A DNA stretch of 64,000 bases, from the NCBI GenBank assembly GCA_014529385.2, contig CM043959.1, forward strand, positions 13,362,809 through 13,426,808, written 5' to 3'. Shown piece by piece: positions 57,221-64,000 of the stretch. Below the pieces are notes generated by a model that did no database searches, was not told the origin of the DNA, and saw nothing but the letters and a program-made list of their open reading frames with translations. Positions within the stretch are counted from its first letter, which is position 1. Every line of letters begins with the position of its first letter. The position numbers were made by a program, and so were the translations under genes. Origin of the DNA: Adiantum capillus-veneris (Eukaryota; Streptophyta; Polypodiopsida; Polypodiales; Pteridaceae).

Positions 57221-58670
57221 TGTCACGAGTCTGTGGCAACTTTACTTGTTGATTTCTTTTCGGGGGGATGTTACTTGACTTGTTTTAAAGCACCCCTCTC
57301 GAAATGCCAATGCCCGAGTTGCATGGTGTGAGGCGGATAGTGAGAGTCTAGGCCGGACAGCCAATGAGCATTGAAGTTGGGCAAATGGACTAAGGTTAGC
57401 CACGATGGGGCTACGAGTGTAAATCACTTGATAGCTGGCTGACATTGCATTTTTCGATGTGGTTACAATGGTGATTGATGGTCAGATGACCAGTGTGAGT
57501 GCCACGGAAGCATCTCCTAAAATTTAGGAAACTGCTATTTTAAACATGAAAATGTGTTTGCCTCATTACCTCCGGTATGACAAGGGGAACATTTTATTAC
57601 TCAGCCGCGAAGTCAACTGGGCAACCGATCGGGAGATTTTTAGGCGGCAACCCCGAAACGGGAAAATGCGTGTAATTGTGCCAAGTGGCACATTTCTGTG
57701 CACTTTCCTCATGCAAGAGAAGGTAGCGCTGAATTTATAGCTGGGAGGCTCATTTTGGAGTTCCGTGTCACAGGTTAAGAGCTATGGAGTGCTTCCTTTC
57801 CCTCTTATGTACAATGCGGTGCCAGGAGTGATGCCCTGCACGCTACGTATTGCTCTCTCTCTCCCCTATGAGCAGTTATGTTATGCCCCTCAAGTGGGCT
57901 TCTCATTTGACCAATGTACAGTTGTGTGGGTTCATGCGCGATTGCCGAGGCAAGAGCCTCTTGCACAGGTATTGGATTAGCTAGTGGCGAATCTCTCGCA
58001 GGTACAGATGAATTCGGAGAGGTTTCACGTGTGAAGTCTCGTCTGATTCAAAGGGCAAGTAGCCCTACAGGTGCGGGAGCTCGAGGACTTGCTACGGATG
58101 CGACCGGCACGCGAAACAGGGAATTACAGCCTGCTGTGTATTTTTGCAGGTTTAGGATTTCGGCCCTAAACGGTCCCTAATACCCCCAGGAGGTTCGGGG
58201 ACCCGAGGGGACCGCTGTAGAGTTGATCTGACGCATCTTGGGGCAGAAAACAGAGAATTCAGCGTGCTGCAGATTCTCGCTAGGTTTTGCAAAGTGTCCG
58301 TATGCGTCGGGAAAGTCATCTATTGCGTGGGGATACTGACTGTGAAGCATCCTAGTACAGTTATGCTGCCGAAGTCGGGCTAGAACAGATGGATTTCAGC
58401 CCGGATTGTGCGGGACAGCTTGCAGGAAATCACAGGTTTTATTCCTTCTGTTAAAGAATAAAGAAATACCGAAAGGGGTGCCAACCTTTGGGGCCTACAG
58501 GTGTCGCTGTCTGCCTAGGAGCATTCTAGCTTCCTCGCCGTGTTTTTGTTTTGAAGTGTAATTCCACTCTCAGTTACAGGTTCCTTTTTAAGTCATTGCT
58601 TTGTGTCGTAAAGTCCAAGTGTTAAAGATCGGGTGAAAGCTAACGTCTACCGCCCTACAGGCCGGTTTCC
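57221..58670 (+). repeat. Inverted family-A LTR with polypurine tract
   Basis: A plus-oriented LTR of about 1450 bp starting TGTCACGAGTCTG, preceded at 57205-57220 by TTTCAAGAGGGGGCTA, the same tract that precedes the Element I 3-prime LTR. This is a 3-prime LTR with only about 16 bp of its own internal sequence, joined directly to the opposite-strand LTR piece. Its last 510 bp (58161-58670) form the second arm of the inverted repeat. Confidence 0.82.
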
Positions 58671-60031
58671 AATGTGAACCATAAATAATCTGACATATTG
58701 ACTTTCGCGTCATTATTTTAATTCATAATGTATTATTTTTCCAATAATCCAAATGCAGGTGCTCAAAAGCTGCCACCATAAATCACAGAAAGCCATACAG
58801 CTCTGCCACATCATCAAGCCAACAGAAATCCGTACAATCTGTCACGTCAGCAGTCAGCGTAAAATCCGGAAATCCTTACAACAGCTGTCACATCATCAGC
58901 TCGCAAATTAGCCTGTGTGTGTGTGTGTGCACTGAGTCTAGCTTTTTAATGCCTTTATGTCACTTGAGCCCCATCGGACGGGGTCCCATAAGTTGGTGGG
59001 AGCTTCTTCCGCTTCTTCTTCTTCTATTGCTTCTGCTTCTTTGGGTTTAGGCTCCTCGGCAGAGATATGAAGGTTGGCTCCGTTCTTGAGTGACTCGACA
59101 TGTCAGCAGTTTGTGGCATCCCCCCTACTTGAAAGAAAGTAATCGTCCGCGATTACAACATAACTGCAAAACAACTCAAGTTAGCAGTCCCGAGGGACAT
59201 TCCGAGGACAATCAGTTTTCTCATTCCAAATCGAAGCTCTTGATTTCCTGGGTCATTGCTTTCCCAGAAGAATCTCATCCGATAAGGAGTCTTATTCCAG
59301 ATAGGAACTCTTGATATCCTAGGTCCTTGACTTCCAAGAAGTATCTCATCCAATAAGGAATATTCAGTGGGTGGCACATCACAATGCAACACAAATGCTC
59401 ACATATGCATGTTACAAGACATATAAACATAAAGTCGCCAATGAACACTCCCCCCGCAAATAACCATCTAGGTCCGGGCCATGAGCTGTTCAACGACTCC
59501 CTCATCACTCCTCCCGCAAATAACCTAAAAAGGTCCAGGCCATGAGATATAGAGGCCTTTTACAACCAAACGCCCCCCAGACCGCAGCCTGCGTCGTTGG
59601 AGAGTAACCATTGCTTAGACTTCTTAATACTCCTCTTGCATAACCATCCAGATTCGGGCCGAGAGTAACAACAACAATATTTTTTTCAAGCATTCAATAC
59701 TCCCCTCGCAAATAACCACAAGGGTCCGGGCCATGAGTATGTGTAAGCATTCTCAAACACCATTTCTCAATACTCGACCCGGGAGTAAATCACCAAGCAT
59801 TGAAATCAGCATTCAAACCAGAGTCAAACAGTTCAAATCGGCACCAAGACAAGTTTAAAACAGATACCATCCATTTCAAACAAACCCCAAACAGGATCAC
59901 CAAGCAAGTTCTCAAACAGATTCTCAAACAAAATTCAAACTTAAAAAGCAATCTCGATATCACCCGAGCTCGAAAAGTCAACTGACTTTTCCATCCTGAA
60001 GCCTGCACCAAAAATTAGGGTTAGATTCCTT

Positions 60032-60600
60032 CTATAAGGTCGTAGCCGACCGCACCATGGTCCATAAGCTCTTGGACAAACAATGTTCCTGTGGCGATGA
60101 TGATAGTCCCAAGACATAGCGGACCTCCAAGGTTATCAACTCGAGAAGAGACACCTGGTAAGAGATGTCCAAAAATTTAAAGTCGTAATCTGCTAGGGTT
60201 TCCGTGGCAAGCATTTCAGGATACCCCACTCTGCTAGAAGCTGCCAAAAACCATGTAACATCGGGCAACATTTTCTTGAAAGCTTGCCGAGTCCTTGGAG
60301 TGTGCGGCTTAATAGCTATAGAGATCCACCACTGCATGGCACTGCCTCTGAGAAAACCGACAACTCGAAAAAAAGTTTTGATCCTTCTCTACAAGTGATC
60401 TTTATGGCTTATGCCCTGTAAGACATGAGCGATGAAGACGGGAGCGCGCCCGATGCGCGATGAAGTAAGGGTGGGAGTGGCTAATAAGTCTAGGGTCGGG
60501 ACACAAAGATTCTTCAAATTCAATTCCAGTAGACTTTGGAAGCGCCGATTTGCTCTGCCTGCTCTTTGGTGGGACCGGTATGCTTTCAGAAAAGGACACG
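60032..60600 (-). pseudogene. Element IV gag fragment
   Basis: The minus strand reads VVGFLRGSAMQWWISIAIK then TPRTRQAFKKML before 60240, with a tail LADYDFKFLDISYQVSLLE in the same frame to 60032. FLxGxAxxWW is the hallmark of retrotransposon gag. The start is broken by stops between 60340 and 60600. The corresponding region of Element III keeps only the last part. Confidence 0.6.
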
Positions 60601-60606
60601 CTTGAA

Positions 60607-60619
60607 GCTCTGATAGCAC
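60607..60619 (-). promoter_or_regulatory. Element IV primer-binding site
   Basis: Minus strand GTGCTATCAGAGC follows immediately after the LTR end (...GTCTTGTGACA). It matches the initiator-Met primer site TGGTATCAGAGC apart from the changes near its start, and fixes the LTR end and minus orientation. Confidence 0.7.
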
Positions 60620-61070
60620 TGTCACAAGACGGGCGCCACGTGCCAATAGAAAAGAACAGACTGAACAGACTTTTAGCACTTCAATAACAACTGAACTGAA
60701 AGAGAGAGAGAGAGAGCACACGGAGTGGCGGAATTCCACCTTGCAGAGTACTGGCCCCAAACCTTGGGGCCCCTTTTGGTATTTCTTTATACTACTTGAA
60801 CTCAATGCCGATACTCGCACTCTGCACCTTCTCACCGAAGCGTGCCAGAGAATGAGCCCTCTGCACATATTTAAAGGCCCTTGGTCTCAAAAGCATCTGG
60901 TCCAAAAGCTCACAAGCTGCCAACGTAGATCATGAAATCCATACAGCTCTGCCACACCACCAGCCAGCGTGAAATGCGGAAATCCATACAATCTGCCATG
61001 TCGACAAGCCAACGTAAAATCCAAAAATCCGTAGAACTGCCACATCATCAGCTCGCAAACTAGCCTGTGT
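60620..61070 (-). repeat. Element IV 5-prime LTR (partial, family B)
   Basis: Plus strand starts TGTCACAAGACGGGCGCC, matching 52731 onward. It contains the shared LTR box (60753-60791). Around 61070 it switches abruptly to interior-type sequence. Confidence 0.75.
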
Positions 61071-61826
61071 TTGTGATTACAGCATATCTGCAAGACAACT
61101 CAAGTTCAATCGAAAATTTCTCAGGGTCATTTCGAGGGACATTCCGAGAGACAATTCGAGGGACAATCAGTTTTCTCAATCGAGATCGAAGCTCTTGATA
61201 TTCTGGGTCGTTGGTTTCCCAGAAGTATCTCATCTAGTAAGAAGTTTCGATCCATATTGGAGCTCTTGATATCCGGGGTCATTGGTTTCCCAGAAGTATC
61301 TCATCCAACAAGGAATATTCAATGGTTGGCACATCACAATGCAACACAAATGCTCACATATGCATGTTACAAGACACAACGAGCAACGCCGCTGAGCACT
61401 CACTCAACGACTACCTCATCACTCCCCCCGCAAATAACCTAAAAAGGTCTGGGCCATGAGATCAGAGGACCCATACAACCAAACACTCCCCAGACCGCAG
61501 AGCCTGCGTCGCTCGAAGGTTGCGTCGCTCGAAGGTTCAAGCATACAACCAAACACTCCCCACACATCCCATTCACGTCGTTCGGAGGTTTTCCAGCATA
61601 CAACGAAACGCTCCCCAAACATCCCATCTTTGCCGTTTCAAGGTTTTCAAGCATACAACGAAACGCTCCCCAGACATACCGTCTGCGTCGTTTCGAGGTT
61701 CAGTGTCACCAAAAGGTGTATTTTTCATGCTGTCTTCTCTCTAAATATGTACTACATGTTTTAGTTATTTTATTTTTAATTGTTTTCCCAGAACCCCTTG
61801 AAAAGATGCAAGTGGACATTGCATGG
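61071..61826 (-). repeat. Second copy of family-B interior with a 55-bp tandem repeat
   Basis: 61075-61380 matches 59150-59430 (CTGCAAGACAACTCAAGTTC, CCCAGAAGTATCTCATC, GGCACATCACAATGCAACAC). At 61490-61705 a 55-bp unit with GCATACAAC(C/G)AAAC(A/G)CTCCCC, CGTCGTT and AGGTTTTC recurs at 61541, 61596 and 61651. Frames through it are repeat artefacts. Confidence 0.75.
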
Positions 61827-63283
61827 TGTCACGAGGACATGGCAGTTGTTAACTATGTCACGAGGACGTGGCAACTGCTAACCTTAGTTGTTGGTTTCTT
61901 TCCAATTATTTTTGTTTTATTTTTGAGACCCTCTTTTTGAAGTAGCAAACGGTCAGACATTGTATGGCCAATGTGAACGGTAGTTTCACCCGCAGACGGA
62001 AAGTGGTTGGCACTGGAATTCGTATAGTAAGAGGATGTCTAGGCTCATAGCAAGATCATGTAGGTCCCCCCATCGCACTTAGCAAGTTGGTGGATACTAG
62101 GAAGTGAACTCAATAAAGGCACAAAGTCAAGGTGGGACTACCAACAAAAAGTATCCGACAGTTGGGCCACATTGCACTTTTGGATGCGGTCCCAATGAGG
62201 ATGGATGGTCAGATGACCAGTGGGAGCCCAACGGAAGCATCTTCCAAAAATTAGAAAACCGCTATTTTGGGCCATGAAATGTGTTTGCGTCATTACCTTC
62301 GGTATGACAAGGGGAACATTTAACAACTCTGCCGCGAAGTCAACTGGGCAACCAGTCGGGAGATTTTTAGGTGGCAACCCCGAAACGGGAAATGGCTTGT
62401 AATCGCGCCAAGTGGCACTTTTTCATACACTTGCCTCACAAAGAAAAAAGGGTGCTGGATTTTATGCTGGGAAAGGCCTCATTTGCAAACTGTTTACAGG
62501 TTGAGAGCTATGGAGTGCTTTCTTTCCCTCTCATGTACAGTGTGGTGCTAGTAGTGATGCCTTGCACGCTACACACTGCTCTCTCTCTCTCTCCCCTACG
62601 TGCAGTTATGTGATGCTCCACAAGAGGGCTCTTCGTTTGACTGATGTACAGCTGTGTGGTTTCATGCTTTTGTGCTAAGGCAAGAGCCTCCTTGAGGAGG
62701 AACAGGGGTAGCTAGCTGCTACTCCAAAGCAGGCACCGGTGAGGGTCATAACCTCACCGTACAGGTGCGAATTCAACGTTGTGTATGCACTATAAATTGA
62801 CTGTTTTTCAGCCATACGGTTGCAGAACCCTTGGAATCGTGCCCCACTGGTGGCAGAGGACAGCTAGGGGACTGTTTGGGGCTGAAAACAGAGCAAAAAC
62901 CAATAAATACAGCGTGCTGAATTTACTGTTTTTGGGAAGGAATCACAGGGTATACGTCAATGGAAGTAAGCTCTAGCAGGGGAATTGGTTTCGCGCAAGT
63001 TTCGGGGTTGTTATGCTGCCGAAATTTGGCCAAAACTGGTAGTATGTAGCGGGATTCAAGTAAAGGATTCCCATGACTCTACTTTGTAATTTACCCGCTC
63101 AAAGTATAAAGAAATACCAAAAGGGGGCGCCAATTTTGGGGCCTGCAGGTTATTGGCGTCTACTCGGAGCATTCTAGCTTCCGAGCTATGTATGTGCTTG
63201 AGTGTTAATTCCCGTCGCAAGTTTCCTTTGCAAAGTGCTGTGTGTGTGTGTGTTTAAAGTAAAGAATTTCAGGTGAAAGCCAA
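61827..63283 (+). repeat. Family-A LTR, probably solo or truncated
   Basis: Plus-oriented copy of the Element I LTR beginning TGTCACGAGGACATGG, with the doubled start unit and the shared box (63104-63143). It follows the family-A LTR up to CCAAAGCCTAT at about 63283, then stops short of the usual end. No polypurine tract or element body adjoins it, and no target duplication was seen. Confidence 0.75.
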
Positions 63284-63948
63284 AGCCTATAAATTTCATT
63301 ATTGTTCGCAATGGATGCAACCGGAGGACATCTTCCCATCTGCAAGCACTTTTGTCTACGTGCTCAATGCATGTAGTGACTCTAGTCAATCAAATTAAGG
63401 ACAAACATAATTTAATACCATGAGCCAACATTGCACCCAACAAAGAAAACAATACTTGGCACGGTTTATCTTTCTCTGAAGTGGAAAGCTGTTTGACAAA
63501 GCTATGAAATTAATTATGATGTGCCATCAGGTGATCATCCTCTTGTTTGGTTTTCTCTCTGAGGTATGAAGCTAGAAAGCTTTTCCTTTGAGCAGACCAA
63601 AGAAATAAGGTAGCACTTGTATCCACAAAGCACACATCCAAGCATCTACAAGATCGCAAACTTAAAGGCTATTCTCGAAATATAAATTTGGGTTCTTTCC
63701 AAACATGTTTGCTTCGTTTGCATAGTCAGAACTTTGACCTTGCTTCTGCAATAGCCAGGAACCTCTGGCTATTTTGGCGAATGCCGAGCGTAGTTTTCTA
63801 GTTTTTAAATAAGTGATTTTACTCATGTACCGCAATAATTTGATTTGATTTGGCAACATTAGTTTGAAAATTTTGAACAGTATGTGTCAACAATTTAGTA
63901 AGCGCATGATGCAATGAAACGTTATCATTATCTATCCTATATTTATTC

Positions 63949-63951
<3 letters not shown>
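63284..63951. other. No recognisable gene
   Basis: No coding similarity, tandem repeat or transposon end was recognised. Confidence 0.5.

Positions 63952-64000
<49 letters not shown>
63952..64000. repeat. (CT)n microsatellite at the window edge
   Basis: At least 49 bp of CT repeats running off the window. Confidence 0.97.

Larger units (their letters stand above)
58760..61070 (-). mobile_element. Element IV: family-B element with gag and primer site
   Basis: Minus-strand order: LTR (60620-61070, truncated at its start), primer-binding site, gag (about 60600-60032), non-coding interior, polypurine tract (minus-strand TAGGGGGGA at about 59122-59131) and a truncated 3-prime LTR (about 58760-59121). 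The interior shares with Element III its repeat units and the lysine-rich AAAC stretch. No protease, RT or integrase was found, so the copy is non-autonomous. No target duplication was identified. Confidence 0.65.

Overview
The window looks like intergenic DNA from a large, repeat-rich land-plant genome. It has plant-type Ty3/gypsy retrotransposons (chromodomain integrases, Tat/Athila-like integrases, initiator-Met-tRNA-type primer sites), a plant-type SAP18 gene with small spliced exons, a decayed pentatricopeptide-repeat (PPR) gene, a LINE fragment, a candidate Helitron end and very many (CT)n/(GA)n tracts. Abundant PPR debris and long CT tracts suggest a fern or another seed-free plant, but the sequence alone does not fix the species. 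No prokaryotic, organellar or CRISPR features were seen, and no tRNA or rRNA gene.

Layout. 0-13 kb: a LINE reverse-transcriptase fragment, a 158-bp tandem duplication, a decayed minus-strand ORF of unknown function (3.3-5.7 kb), a chromovirus remnant bounded by a 185-bp direct repeat (5.8-9.9 kb) and a Tat-like gag-integrase remnant (11.4-13.0 kb). Both remnants have lost reverse transcriptase and RNase H. 13-34 kb: mostly non-coding, with microsatellites, a pair of plus-strand LTR segments 7.9 kb apart with a primer-binding site (15.0 and 22.9 kb), a candidate Helitron 3-prime end (20.4 kb), several tandem arrays, a BED-type zinc-finger fragment (29.7 kb) and a shattered PPR gene (32.5-33.8 kb). 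34.9-36.0 kb: the only convincing host gene, SAP18, minus strand, five recognisable exons with the first coding exon not found.

37.4-57.2 kb: a stack of nested retrotransposons, all minus strand. The outer one (Element I, chromovirus) runs from a partial 5-prime LTR near 57.2 kb to a full 3-prime LTR at 37.4-39.0 kb. It is interrupted by a complete 10.5-kb Tat/Athila-like element (Element II, 40794-51330, 5-bp target duplication CTTCC) and by a 2.1-kb rearranged element (Element III, 52731-54877, target duplication GAATC). Element II carries gag, pol and a third ORF of unknown function after pol, plus a G-rich 26-bp minisatellite. No protease could be recognised in it.

57.2-63.3 kb: inverted and solo-like LTRs of the Element I family surround another Element III-family copy (Element IV) that keeps a primer site and gag. 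A box of about 38 bp is shared in sense orientation by the LTRs of both families.

Nearly all transposon ORFs are broken by stops, frameshifts or changed catalytic residues, so no autonomous element is expected here. The points most worth following are the third ORF and missing protease of Element II, the shared LTR box, the inverted LTR structure at 56.7-58.7 kb, telomere-like repeats inside an LTR, and SAP18 with its two 33-nt exon segments.
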